Shown here: piece after piece, positions 56,036 through 64,000 of the stretch | How the letters are laid out: every line of letters begins with the position of its first letter | Numbering within the stretch: the stretch's first letter is position 1 | NCBI RefSeq assembly: GCF_932526225.1 | Contig: NC_064036.1 | Coordinates: 62,001-126,000, forward strand | From: Nematostella vectensis | Lineage: Eukaryota > Cnidaria > Anthozoa > Actiniaria > Edwardsiidae | Length of the DNA: 64,000 nucleotides | Direction of reading: 5' to 3' | The notes under the pieces: model-generated | What the model was told of the DNA's origin: nothing | Seen by the model: the letters and a program-made list of their open reading frames with translations, nothing else | The model's database searches: none | Made by a program: the position numbers and the translations under genes

Positions 56036-56045
56036 CAGGATCCTG
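56036..56045. repeat. BamHI palindrome CAGGATCCTG, one per unit
   Basis: A perfect 10-bp palindrome sits in a longer imperfect dyad (TGTaCAGGATCCTGaACA, one mismatched pair). The central GGATCC is present in all 118 units read. The outer bases vary in a few: AAGGATCCAG at 3721 and 7542, CAGGATCCAG at 27171, TGGATCCTG at 15180, 22281 and 23360. BamHI digestion would cut the array into a ladder of about 545 bp. Confidence 0.9.
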
Positions 56046-56109
56046 AACAAAGCATGAGCACATCAAAGATGCTGAGAGTACATAAAAATGTCCCTATACC
56101 TTCTTTTTA

Positions 56110-56119
56110 TGTCATGACA
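56110..56119. repeat. Second palindrome TGTCATGACA
   Basis: A perfect 10-bp palindrome lies about 65 bp after the BamHI palindrome. One lineage has a 3-bp deletion giving TTTATCATGACAC (for example near 28876, 31605, 33244, 35429, 37065, 39792, 41399, 49010, 54470, 57200, 58840, 60465 and 62110). The palindrome is therefore dispensable for array propagation and serves as a subfamily marker. Substituted forms such as TCAAGACA occur near 11984, 17983 and 19626. Confidence 0.85.
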
Positions 56120-56153
56120 CACCAAGAACAGTATAATTAAGTATCGATATTTT

Positions 56154-56179
56154 AAAAAAGAAATAAAGAAAAAAAAAAT
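56154..56179 (-). terminator. A-rich tract = T-run, possible Pol III terminator, representative copy
   Basis: A purine tract of A with scattered G and T lies directly before the tRNA-like segment on the plus strand. On the minus strand it is a run of eight or nine T about 3 nt after the acceptor-like end, which is where a Pol III terminator (four or more T) is expected. Any minus-strand Pol III transcript starting near the tRNA-like 5' end would stop here, giving an RNA of roughly 75-100 nt. The tract is the most length-variable part of the unit: about 9 A in the 533-bp units, about 22 A near 14210. It could equally be a SINE-type tail or a nucleosome-disfavouring A-tract. Confidence 0.5.
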
Positions 56180-56191
56180 AGGCTATCAGCG

Positions 56192-56202
56192 GGAATCGAA
56201 CC
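56192..56202 (-). promoter_or_regulatory. Pol III B box (TFIIIC site), representative copy
   Basis: On the minus strand this reads GGTTCGATTCC, a perfect match to the eukaryotic internal box B consensus GGTTCGANTCC, which is bound by TFIIIC. The motif sits about 154 bp after the BamHI site in each forward unit and is intact in the large majority of copies, almost all of them after 33 kb. Whether it is occupied is unknown. Box A is degenerate, so strong Pol III initiation cannot be assumed. Confidence 0.75.
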
Positions 56203-56212
56203 CGGGTCGCTG

Positions 56213-56248
56213 CGTTAGTAGTCAAGTGCCCGCAACGAAAGACTAACG
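56213..56248. other. Inverted repeat CGTTAG / CTAACG inside the tRNA-like segment
   Basis: CGTTAG (56213-56218) and CTAACG (56243-56248) are perfect complements 24 bases apart. One arm overlaps the anticodon-like loop, so this stem would compete with a tRNA fold. It is altered in the subfamily with TGCGTAAG (for example 33890, 40440, 46410, 49660, 58395), which loses one pair. Its role is unknown. Confidence 0.55.
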
Positions 56249-56268
56249 TGGCATTGCTGAAGGGAATT

Positions 56269-56282
56269 GTAATGAAAATTAC
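56269..56282. other. Short hairpin GTAAT-GAAA-ATTAC
   Basis: A perfect five-base-pair stem closes a GAAA tetraloop of the GNRA type. It is kept in most units. Variants GTGAC-GAAA (near 13780 and 21420) and GTAAC-GAAA (near 25770, 26315, 42110, 48080, 50265, 63890) break one or two pairs without compensation. The lack of compensatory change argues against selection on an RNA hairpin. Confidence 0.5.
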
Positions 56283-56334
56283 TTTTAATACTATTGGTAT
56301 CGTAACCTATCCCAAGCAAAGTCACCATCGTACT

Positions 56335-56487
56335 GGAGGTTACATTCGGGAAAAGCTTCAGGGTTACATTCGGGAATTTGTTTTACGAGTGTAACCTCCA
56401 AAAGGTTACAATCGATAATTTTTTTCCGAATGTAAATTCCAAAAAGTAACATTAGGAAAAATAAAACAGTATACTTGGAAAAAAAGG
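56335..56487. repeat. Zone of degenerate GGTTACATTCGGGAA motifs in both orientations
   Basis: About seven related motifs lie within 150 bp: GGTTACATTCGGGAA at 56338 (+) and 56362 (+), GGTTACACTCGTAAA at about 56384-56398 (-), GGTTACAATCGATAA at 56404 (+), TTTACATTCGGAAAA at about 56422-56436 (-), AGTAACATTAGGAAA near 56446 (+) and GTATACTTGGAAAAA near 56469 (+). Two pairs form perfect 10-bp inverted repeats: GGAGGTTACA (56335-56344) with TGTAACCTCC (56390-56399), and TTACATTCGG with CCGAATGTAA (56426-56435). The zone looks like an older 20-24 bp tandem repeat that decayed inside the monomer. A cluster of protein-binding sites or remnants of transposon ends are alternatives. Confidence 0.8.
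56338..56376 (+). repeat. 24-bp direct repeat around HindIII site
   Basis: Two identical 15-bp copies of GGTTACATTCGGGAA start 24 bp apart (56338 and 56362), separated by AAGCTTCAG. Most units keep both. Units at about 41.1 and 47.1 kb have only one, as expected from slippage or recombination between the copies. Confidence 0.9.
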
Positions 56488-56501
56488 TATATCAATCTAT
56501 C

Positions 56502-56514
56502 GAGCGCTATGCTC
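56502..56514. other. Short hairpin GAGC-GCTAT-GCTC
   Basis: A four-base-pair stem with a five-base loop, present in most units just before the CTATGTTAG / CTATTTAG subfamily marker. Variants such as TTGAGAGC (35818, 37454, 38544, 45062) break it. No function is suggested. Confidence 0.4.
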
Positions 56515-57127
56515 TATTTAGAATCTACTTAATCAAGTTATCCAAGGAATCTAGTTAGTTCTTGTGTGCATAAAATATGTACAGGATCCTGAACAAAGCA
56601 TGAGCACATCAAAGATGCTGAGAGTACATAAAAATGTCCTTATACCTTCTTTTTATGTCATGACACACCAAGAACAGTATAATTAAGTATCGATATTTAA
56701 AAAAAAGAAAGAAAAAAAAATAGGCTATCAGCGGGAATCGAACCCGGGTCGCTGCGTTAGTAGTCAAGTGCCCGCAACGAAAGACTAACGTGGTATTGCT
56801 GAAGGGAATTGTAATGAAAATTACTTTTAATACTATTGGTATCGTAAACTATCCCAAGCAAAGTCACCATCGGACTGGAGGTTACATTCGGGAAAAGCTT
56901 CAGGGTTACATTCGGGAATTTGTTTTACGAGTGTAACCTCCAAAAGGTTACAATCGATAATTTTTTTCCGAATGTAAATTCCAAAAAGTAACATTAGTAA
57001 AAAATAAAACAGTATACTAGGAAAAAAAGGTATATCAATCTATCGAGCGCTATGCTCTATGTTAGAATCTACTTAATCAAGTTATCCAAGGAATCTAGTT
57101 AGTTCTTGTGTGCATAAAATATGTACA

Positions 57128-60100
57128 GGATCCTGAACAAAGCATGAGCACATCAAAGATGCTGAGAGTACATAAAAATGTCCCTATACCTTCTTTTTAT
57201 CATGACACACCAAGAACAGTATAATTAAGTATCGATATTTTAAAAAAGAAATAAAGAAAAAAAAATAGGCTATCAGCGGGAATCGAACCCGGGTCGCTGC
57301 GTTAGTAGTCAAGTGCCCGCAACGAAAGACTAACGTGGAATTGCTGAAGGGAATTGTAATGAAAATTACTTTTAATACTATTGGTATCGTAAACTATCCC
57401 AAGCAAAGTCACCATCAGACTGGAGGTTACATTCGGGAAAAGCTTCAGGGTTACATTCGGGAATTTGTTTTTACGAGTGTAACCTCCAAAAGGTTACAAT
57501 CGATAACTTTTTTTCCGAATGTAAATTCCAAAAAGTAACATTAGGAAAAATAAAACAGTATACTCGGAAAAAAAGGTATATCAATCTATCGAGCGCTATG
57601 CTCTATGTTAGAATCTACTTAATCAAGTTATCCAAGGAATCTAGTTAGTTATGGTGTGCATAAAATATGTACAGGATCCTGAACAAAGCATGAGCACATC
57701 AAAGATGCTGAGAGTACATAAAAATGTCCCTATACCTTCTTTTTATGTCATGACACACCAAGAACAGTATAATTAAGTATCGATATTTAAAAAAAAAAAG
57801 AAAGAAAAAAAAATAGGCTATCAGCGGGAATCGAACCCGGGTCGCTGCGTTAGTAGTCAAGTGCCCGCATCGAAAGACTAATGTGGCCTTGCTGAAGGGA
57901 ATTGTAATGAAAATTACTTTTAATACTATTGGTATCGTAAACTATCCCAAGCAAAGTCACCATCGGACTGGAGGTTACATTCGGGAAAAGCTTCAGGGTT
58001 ACATTCGGGAATTTGTTTTACGAGTGTAACCTCCAAAAGGTTACAATCGATAATTTTTTTTCCGAATGTAAAATCCAAAAAGTAACATTAGGAAAAATAA
58101 AACATTATACTCGGAAAAAAAAGGTATATCAATCTATCGAGCGCTATGCTCTATGTTAAAATCTACTAAATCAAGTTATCCAAGGAATCTAGTTAGTTCT
58201 TGTGTGCATAAAATATGTACAGGATCCTGAACAAAGCATGAGCACATCAAAGATGCTGAGAGTACATAAAAATGTCCCTATACCTTCTTTTTATGTCATG
58301 ACACACCAAGAACAGTATAATTAAGTATCGATATTTAAAAAAAAAAAAAAAGAAAAAAAAATAGGCTATCAGCGGGAATCGAACCCGGGTCGCTGCGTAA
58401 GTAGTCAAGTGAACGCAACGAAAGACTAACGTGGCATTGCTGAAGGGAATTGTAATGAAAATTACTTTTGATACTATTGGTATCGTAAACTATCCCAAGC
58501 AAAGTCACCATCAGACTGGAGGTTACATTCGGGAAAAGCTTCAGGGTTACATTCGGGAATTTGTTTTTACGAGTGTAACCTCCAAAAGGTTACAATCGAT
58601 AACTTTTTTTCCGAATGTAAATTCCAAAAAGTAACATTAGGAAAAATAAAACAGTATACTCGGAAAAAAAGGTATATCAATCTATCGAGCGCTATGCTCT
58701 ATGTTAGAATCTACTTAATCAAGTTATCCAAGGAATCTAGTTAGTTATGGTGTGCATAAAATATGTACAGGATCCTGAACAAAGCATGAGCACATCAAAG
58801 ATGCTGAGAGTACATAAAAATGTCCCTATACCTTCTTTTTATCATGACACACCAAGAACAGTATAATTAAGTATCGATATTTTAAAAAAGAAATAAAGAA
58901 AAAAAAATAGGCTATCAGCGGGAATCGAACCCGGGTCGCTGCGTTAGTAGTCAAGTGCCCGCAACGAAAGACTAACGTGGCATTGCTGAAGGGAATTGTA
59001 ATGAAAATTACTTTTAATACTATTGGTATCGTAAACTATCCCAAGCAAAGTCACCATCGGACTGGAGGTTACATTCGGGAAAAGCTTCAGGGTTACATTC
59101 GGGAATTTGTTTTACGAGTGTAACCTCCAAAAGGTTACAATCGATAATTTTTTTTCCGAATGTAAAATCCAAAAAGTAACATTAGGAAAAATAAAACATT
59201 ATACTCGGAAAAAAAAGGTATATCAATCTATCGAGCGCTATGCTCTATGTTAGAATCTACTTAATCAAGTTATCCAAGGAATCTAGTTAGTTCTTGTGTG
59301 CATAAAATATGTACAGGATCCTGAACAAAGCATGAGCACATCAAAGATGCTGAGAGTACATAAAAATGTCCCTATACCTTCTTTTTATGTCATGACACAC
59401 CAAGAACAGTATAATTAAGTATCGATATTTTAAAAAAAAATAGGCTATCAGCGGGAATCGAACCCGGGTCGCTGCGTAAGTAGTCAAGTGCCCGCAACGA
59501 AAGACTAACGTGGCATTGCTGAAGGGAATTGTAATGAAAATTACTTTTGATACTATTGGTATCGTAAACTATCCCAAGCAAAGTCACCATCAGACTGGAG
59601 GTTACATTCGGGAAAAGCTTCAGGGTTACATTCGGGAATTTGTTTTTACGAGTGTAACCTCCAAAAGGTTACAATCGATAACTTTTTTTCCGAATGTAAA
59701 TTCCAAAAAGTAACATTAGGAAAAATAAAACAGTATACTCGGAAAAAAAGGTATATCAATCTATCGAGCGCTATGCTCTATGTTAGAATCTACTTAATCA
59801 AGTTATCCAAGGAATCTAGTTAGTTATGGTGTGCATAAAATATGTACAGGATCCTGAACAAAGCATGAGCACATCAAAGATGCTGAGAGTACATAAAAAT
59901 GTCCCTATACCTTCTTTTTATGTCATGACACACCAAGAACAGTATAATTAAGTATCGATATTTAAAAAAAAAAAGAAAGAAAAAAAAATAGGCTATCAGC
60001 GGGAATCGAACCCGGGTCGCTGCGTTAGTAGTCAAGTGCCCGCAACGAAAGACTAACGTGGTATTGCTGAAGGGAATTGTAATGAAAATTACTTTTAATA

Positions 60101-63100
60101 CTATTGGTATCGTAAACTATCCCAAGCAAAGTCACCATCGGACTGGAGGTTACATTCGGGAAAAGCTTCAGGGTTACATTCGGGAATTTGTTTTACGAGT
60201 GTAACCTCCAAAAGGTTACAATCGATAATTTTTTTCCGAATGTAAATTCCAAAAAGTAACATTAGTAAAAAATAAAACAGTATACTAGGAAAAAAAGGTA
60301 TATCAATCTATCGAGCGCTATGCTCTATGTTAGAATCTACTTAATCAAGTTATCCAAGGAATCTAGTTAGTTCTTGTGTGCATAAAATATGTACAGGATC
60401 CTGAACAAAGCATGAGCACATCAAAGATGCTGAGAGTACATAAAAATGTCCCTATACCTTCTTTTTATCATGACACACCAAGAACAGTATAATTAAGTAT
60501 CGATATTTTAAAAAAGAAATAAAGAAAAAAAAATAGGCTATCAGCGGGAATCGAACCCGGGTCGCTGCGTTAGTAGTCAAGTGCCCGCAACGAAAGACTA
60601 ACGTGGAATTGCTGAAGGGAATTGTAATGAAAATTACTTTTAATACTATTGGTATCGTAAACTATCCCAAGCAAAGTCACCATCAGACTGGAGGTTACAT
60701 TCGGGAAAAGCTTCAGGGTTACATTCGGGAATTTGTTTTTACGAGTGTAACCTCCAAAAGGTTACAATCGATAACTTTTTTTCCGAATGTAAATTCCAAA
60801 AAGTAACATTAGGAAAAATAAAACAGTATACTCGGAAAAAAAGGTATATCAATCTATCGAGCGCTATGCTCTATGTTAGAATCTACTTAATCAAGTTATC
60901 CAAGGAATCTAGTTAGTTATGGTGTGCATAAAATATGTACAGGATCCTGAACAAAGCATGAGCACATCAAAGATGCTGAGAGTACATAAAAATGTCCCTA
61001 TACCTTCTTTTTATGTCATGACACACCAAGAACAGTATAATTAAGTATCGATATTTAAAAAAAAAAAGAAAGAAAAAAAAAAATAGGCTATCAGCGGGAA
61101 TCGAACCCGGGTCGCTGCGTTAGTAGTCAAGTGCCCGCATCGAAAGACTAATGTGGCCTTGCTGAAGGGAATTGTAATGAAAATTACTTTTAATACTATT
61201 GGTATCGTAAACTATCCCAAGCAAAGTCACCATCGGACTGGAGGTTACATTCGGGAAAAGCTTCAGGGTTACATTCGGGAATTTGTTTTACGAGTGTAAC
61301 CTCCAAAAGGTTACAATCGATAATTTTTTTTCCGAATGTAAAATCCAAAAAGTAACATTAGGAAAAATAAAACATTATACTCGGAAAAAAAAGGTATATC
61401 AATCTATCGAGCGCTATGCTCTATGTTAAAATCTACTAAATCAAGTTATCCAAGGAATCTAGTTAGTTCTTGTGTGCATAAAATATGTACAGGATCCTGA
61501 ACAAAGCATGAGCACATCAAAGATGCTGAGAGTACATAAAAATGTCCCTATACCTTCTTTTTATGTCATGACACACCAAGAACAGTATAATTAAGTATCG
61601 ATATTTAAAAAAAAAAAAAGAAAAAAAAATAGGCTATCAGCGGGAATCGAACCCGGGTCGCTGCGTAAGTAGTCAAGTGAACGCAACGAAAGACTAACGT
61701 GGCATTGCTGAAGGGAATTGTAATGAAAATTACTTTTGATACTATTGGTATCGTAAACTATCCCAAGCAAAGTCACCATCAGACTGGAGGTTACATTCGG
61801 GAAAAGCTTCAGGGTTACATTCGGGAATTTGTTTTTACGAGTGTAACCTCCAAAAGGTTACAATCGATAACTTTTTTTCCGAATGTAAATTCCAAAAAGT
61901 AACATTAGGAAAAATAAAACAGTATACTCGGAAAAAAAGGTATATCAATCTATCGAGCGCTATGCTCTATGTTAGAATCTACTTAATCAAGTTATCCAAG
62001 GAATCTAGTTAGTTATGGTGTGCATAAAATATGTACAGGATCCTGAACAAAGCATGAGCACATCAAAGATGCTGAGAGTACATAAAAATGTCCCTATACC
62101 TTCTTTTTATCATGACACACCAAGAACAGTATAATTAAGTATCGATATTTTAAAAAAGAAATAAAGAAAAAAAAATAGGCTATCAGCGGGAATCGAACCC
62201 GGGTCGCTGCGTTAGTAGTCAAGTGCCCGCAACGAAAGACTAACGTGGCATTGCTGAAGGGAATTGTAATGAAAATTACTTTTAATACTATTGGTATCGT
62301 AAACTATCCCAAGCAAAGTCACCATCGGACTGGAGGTTACATTCGGGAAAAGCTTCAGGGTTACATTCGGGAATTTGTTTTACGAGTGTAACCTCCAAAA
62401 GGTTACAATCGATAATTTTTTTTCCGAATGTAAAATCCAAAAAGTAACATTAGGAAAAATAAAACATTATACTCGGAAAAAAAAGGTATATCAATCTATC
62501 GAGCGCTATGCTCTATGTTAGAATCTACTTAATCAAGTTATCCAAGGAATCTAGTTAGTTCTTGTGTGCATAAAATATGTACAGGATCCTGAACAAAGCA
62601 TGAGCACATCAAAGATGCTGAGAGTACATAAAAATGTCCCTATACCTTCTTTTTATGTCATGACACACCAAGAACAGTATAATTAAGTATCGATATTTTA
62701 AAAAAAAATAGGCTATCAGCGGGAATCGAACCCGGGTCGCTGCGTAAGTAGTCAAGTGCCCGCAACGAAAGACTAACGTGGCATTGCTGAAGGGAATTGT
62801 AATGAAAATTACTTTTGATACTATTGGTATCGTAAACTATCCCAAGCAAAGTCACCATCAGACTGGAGGTTACATTCGGGAAAAGCTTCAGGGTTACATT
62901 CGGGAATTTGTTTTTACGAGTGTAACCTCCAAAAGGTTACAATCGATAACTTTTTTTCCGAATGTAAATTCCAAAAAGTAACATTAGGAAAAATAAAACA
63001 GTATACTCGGAAAAAAAGGTATATCAATCTATCGAGCGCTATGCTCTATGTTAGAATCTACTTAATCAAGTTATCCAAGGAATCTAGTTAGTTATGGTGT

Positions 63101-63300
63101 GCATAAAATATGTACAGGATCCTGAACAAAGCATGAGCACATCAAAGATGCTGAGAGTACATAAAAATGTCCCTATACCTTCTTTTTATGTCATGACACA
63201 CCAAGAACAGTATAATTAAGTATCGATATTTAAAAAAAAAAAGAAAGAAAAAAAAATAGGCTATCAGCGGGAATCGAACCCGGGTCGCTGCGTTAGTAGT
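57128..63300 (+). repeat. Six-monomer tandem block, period 3268 bp
   Basis: Sites 57128-60396 pair with 60396-63664 at 3268 bp (one pair 3270). Shared rare features are GTGAACGCAACG (58409/61677), the 533-bp unit with a short A-tract (59316-59848/62584-63116) and TTATGGTGTG. The second copy stops at about 63.3 kb: the unit 63117-63663 is a different subfamily with GAGAGTAACC and CGATATTTTTT. It overlaps the end of the 2729-bp block, so the two rearrangements are nested. Confidence 0.92.
59316..59848 (+). repeat. 533-bp monomer with contracted A-tract
   Basis: The A-rich tract is cut to TTTTAAAAAAAAATAGG (about 59428-59443) and the G-containing part is lost. The minus-strand T-run is still nine long, so a Pol III stop signal would remain. 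The same form is copied at 62584-63116. Confidence 0.88.
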
Positions 63301-64000
63301 CAAGTGCCCGCATCGAAAGACTAATGTGGCCTTGCTGAAGGGAATTGTAATGAAAATTACTTTTAATACTATTGGTATCGTAAACTATCCCAAGCAAAGT
63401 CACCATCGGACTGGAGGTTACATTCGGGAAAAGCTTCAGGGTTACATTCGGGAATTTGTTTTACGAGAGTAACCTCCAAAAGGTTACAATCGATATTTTT
63501 TTTTCCGAATGTAAATTCCAAAAAGTAACATTAGGAAAAATAAAACAGTATACTCGGAAAAAAAGGTATATCAATTTTTCGAGCGCTATGCTCTATGTTA
63601 GAATCTACTTAATCAAGTTATCCAAGGAATCTAGTTAGTTCTTGTGTGCATAAAATATGTACAGGATCCTGAACAAAGCATGAGCACATCAAAGATGCTG
63701 AGAGTACATAAAAATGTCCCTATACCTTCTTTTTATGTCATGACACACCAAGAACAGTATAATTAAGTATCGATATTTAAAAAAAAAAAAAGAAACAAAA
63801 ATAGGCTATCAGCGGGAATCGAACCCGGGTCGCTGCGTTAGTAGTCAAGTGCCCGCAACGAAAGACTAACGTGGAATTGCTGAAGGGAATTGTAACGAAA
63901 ATTACTTTTAATACTATTGGTATCGTAAACTATCCCAAGCAAAGTCACCATCGGACTGGAGGTTACATTCGGGAAAAGCTTCAGGGTTACATTCGGGAAT

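Larger units (their letters stand above)
56181..56254 (-). pseudogene. tRNA-like segment (degenerate tRNA or SINE head), representative copy
   Basis: On the minus strand the 3' half reads as a tRNA. A seven-base T loop TTCGATT sits between CCGGG and CCCGC, a stem of four pairs plus one mismatch. It is followed by TGATAGC where the acceptor 3' strand would be. Upstream, CTACTAA has the form of an anticodon loop (T at position 33, two A after the anticodon). Its anticodon would be ACT (Ser), and it is one base from the CTTCTAA loop of Arg-TCT tRNAs. The anticodon stem (CTTGA versus CGCAG) pairs at only two positions. The 5' half is weak: TTAGTC is a poor box A, and GCCACGT does not pair with the acceptor strand. 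It is therefore tRNA-related but not a functional tRNA gene. The same segment recurs in every full unit. A tRNA-derived SINE head captured by the satellite is a good alternative origin. Confidence 0.72.
56038..56583 (+). repeat. Representative 546-bp monomer
   Basis: Chosen as a near-consensus unit for anatomy, starting at GGATCC. In order: BamHI palindrome (56036-56045), second palindrome (56110-56119), A-rich tract (56154-56179), minus-strand tRNA-like segment (56181-56254), GAAA-loop hairpin (56269-56282), GTTAC-motif zone (56335-56487) with HindIII AAGCTT at 56353-56358, and a small GAGC/GCTC hairpin (56502-56514). The stretches 56046-56109, 56120-56153, 56283-56334 and 56515-56583 hold nothing I recognise beyond A+T-rich DNA and one ATCGAT at 56144-56149. 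No reading frame of meaningful length spans the unit. Confidence 0.93.
52764..58221 (+). repeat. Five-monomer tandem block, period 2729 bp
   Basis: Units 52764-55492 and 55493-58221 match; six successive site pairs are exactly 2729 bp apart. The order is: GTGGTATTG unit with GGGTCACTGCG and TATTCTAAG, a unit with CGTAACCTAT and CATCGTACTGG, a second GTGGTATTG unit, a GTGGAATTG unit with TTATGGTGTG, and a GCATCGAAAG/ACTAATGTGG unit with CTACTAAATC. Confidence 0.93.
1..64000. repeat. Satellite DNA array, about 545-bp monomer, about 117 copies
   Basis: The whole window is one tandem array. The hexamer GGATCC occurs once per unit and marks 118 units. From 1534 to 63664 there are 115 sites, a mean spacing of 545 bp. 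Most spacings are 541-551; outliers are 537 (three units: 15723-16260, 22824-23361, 23904-24441), 533 (59316-59849, 62584-63117) and 514 (40815-41329, 46788-47302). Length differences come mainly from A- and T-run lengths and small deletions. By eye, units differ from one another by a few percent, and block copies are nearly identical. No gene or unique sequence interrupts the array and neither edge is reached. The position in the chromosome (centromere, subtelomere or arm) cannot be told from the sequence. Confidence 0.98.
33719..64000 (+). repeat. Forward array, third part, with unit positions
   Basis: GGATCC sites are at 33719, 34267, 34814, 35357, 35903, 36449, 36993, 37539, 38083, 38629, 39176, 39720, 40267, 40815, 41329, 41876, 42421, 42967, 43513, 44058, 44602, 45148, 45695, 46240, 46788, 47302, 47850, 48394, 48940, 49487, 50034, 50579, 51123, 51668, 52215, 52764, 53309, 53855, 54399, 54945, 55493, 56038, 56584, 57128, 57674, 58222, 58770, 59316, 59849, 60396, 60942, 61492, 62038, 62584, 63117 and 63664. 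Five subfamilies alternate. (a) TGCGTAAG, TTTGATAC, TTTTTACG. (b) GTGGTATTG, ATTAGTAAAAA, ATACTAGG. (c) TATTATCGGG, ATACTTGG, CTATTTAG. (d) GCATCGAAAG, GCCTTGCTG. (e) TGTAAAATCC, ACATTATAC. The last unit is cut by the window end. Confidence 0.95.

Noticed and set aside
56181-56254. Functional tRNA gene (Ser-ACT or Arg-like)
   Set aside because: The anticodon stem has only two pairs, the acceptor 5' strand does not match the 3' strand, and box A is degenerate. Only the T arm and the anticodon-loop shape are tRNA-like.
56269-56282. GNRA-loop hairpin as a conserved RNA element
   Set aside because: Variant units change one or both A-T pairs of the stem without compensation, which points to no selection on pairing.
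56335-56441. MITE with terminal inverted repeats (GGAGGTTACA ... TGTAACCTCC)
   Set aside because: The inverted pairs are nested and staggered, no target-site duplication flanks them, and additional related words continue outside. They remain possible relics, but an element cannot be delimited.
1162-64000. CRISPR array
   Set aside because: The whole 545-bp unit is repeated, with no short repeat/unique spacer pattern and no cas genes.
1-64000. 5S or 45S rDNA intergenic spacer
   Set aside because: I could find no 5S, 18S, 5.8S or 28S sequence in any unit, and each unit is closed on itself.
1-64000. Telomeric or simple-sequence repeat
   Set aside because: No short telomere-type repeat is present; the only simple sequence is the A/T tract in each unit.
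1-64000. Bacterial plasmid or phage concatemer
   Set aside because: There are no coding genes or origin, the units are diverged from one another, and the tRNA-like B box and long A-tracts fit a eukaryotic satellite better.
1-64000. Centromere assignment
   Set aside because: The block repeats resemble early higher-order structure, but I see no match to a CENP-B box-like motif and nothing else in the sequence that identifies a centromere.

Overview
The window is a single uninterrupted satellite-DNA array from a eukaryotic nuclear genome. It holds about 117 head-to-tail copies of an A+T-rich monomer averaging 545 bp. Nearly all units fall between 537 and 551 bp, with two at 514 and two at 533. 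No unique flanking DNA is visible at either end, so the array continues outside the window. I find no credible protein-coding gene, no intact tRNA or rRNA gene and no CRISPR array. The host lineage cannot be named from this sequence. The long satellite, its A-tracts and its eukaryotic-type tRNA/Pol III box argue for a eukaryote.

Layout: positions 1-1158 carry just over two units in inverted orientation. A junction at 1159-1161 flips the array, and from 1162 to 64000 every unit runs the same way. Each unit carries one BamHI hexamer (GGATCC) inside a 10-bp palindrome; I read 118 of them without a miss and use them as unit coordinates. From that site a unit contains, in order: a second 10-bp palindrome (TGTCATGACA), an A-rich tract, a tRNA-like segment on the opposite strand with a textbook Pol III B box, two small hairpins, and a roughly 150-bp zone built from a degenerate 20-24 bp motif (core GGTTACATTCGGGAA) in alternating orientations. 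The rest of the unit is unremarkable A+T-rich DNA.

Above the monomer level, the array is a patchwork of multi-monomer block duplications. These are 6-mer (about 3.82 kb apart), 10-mer versus 9-mer (7.64 to 7.10 kb apart), 3-mer (1.64 kb), 2-mers (1080 and 1090 bp), 5-mers (2728 and 2729 bp), a long 38-49 kb pair (offset 6519 to 5973 bp) and a 6-mer (3268 bp). Several monomers are chimeras of two subfamilies and show where unequal exchange occurred. The 27-64 kb part is more homogeneous and more strictly periodic than the 1-27 kb part.

The most interesting possibility is that the array is a dense field of more than 100 Pol III/TFIIIC B boxes, each followed on its own strand by a T-run terminator, at a spacing close to three nucleosomes. 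It would be a tRNA- or SINE-derived satellite that could make short RNAs or bind TFIIIC. That is inference; the sequence shows only the motifs and their conservation.
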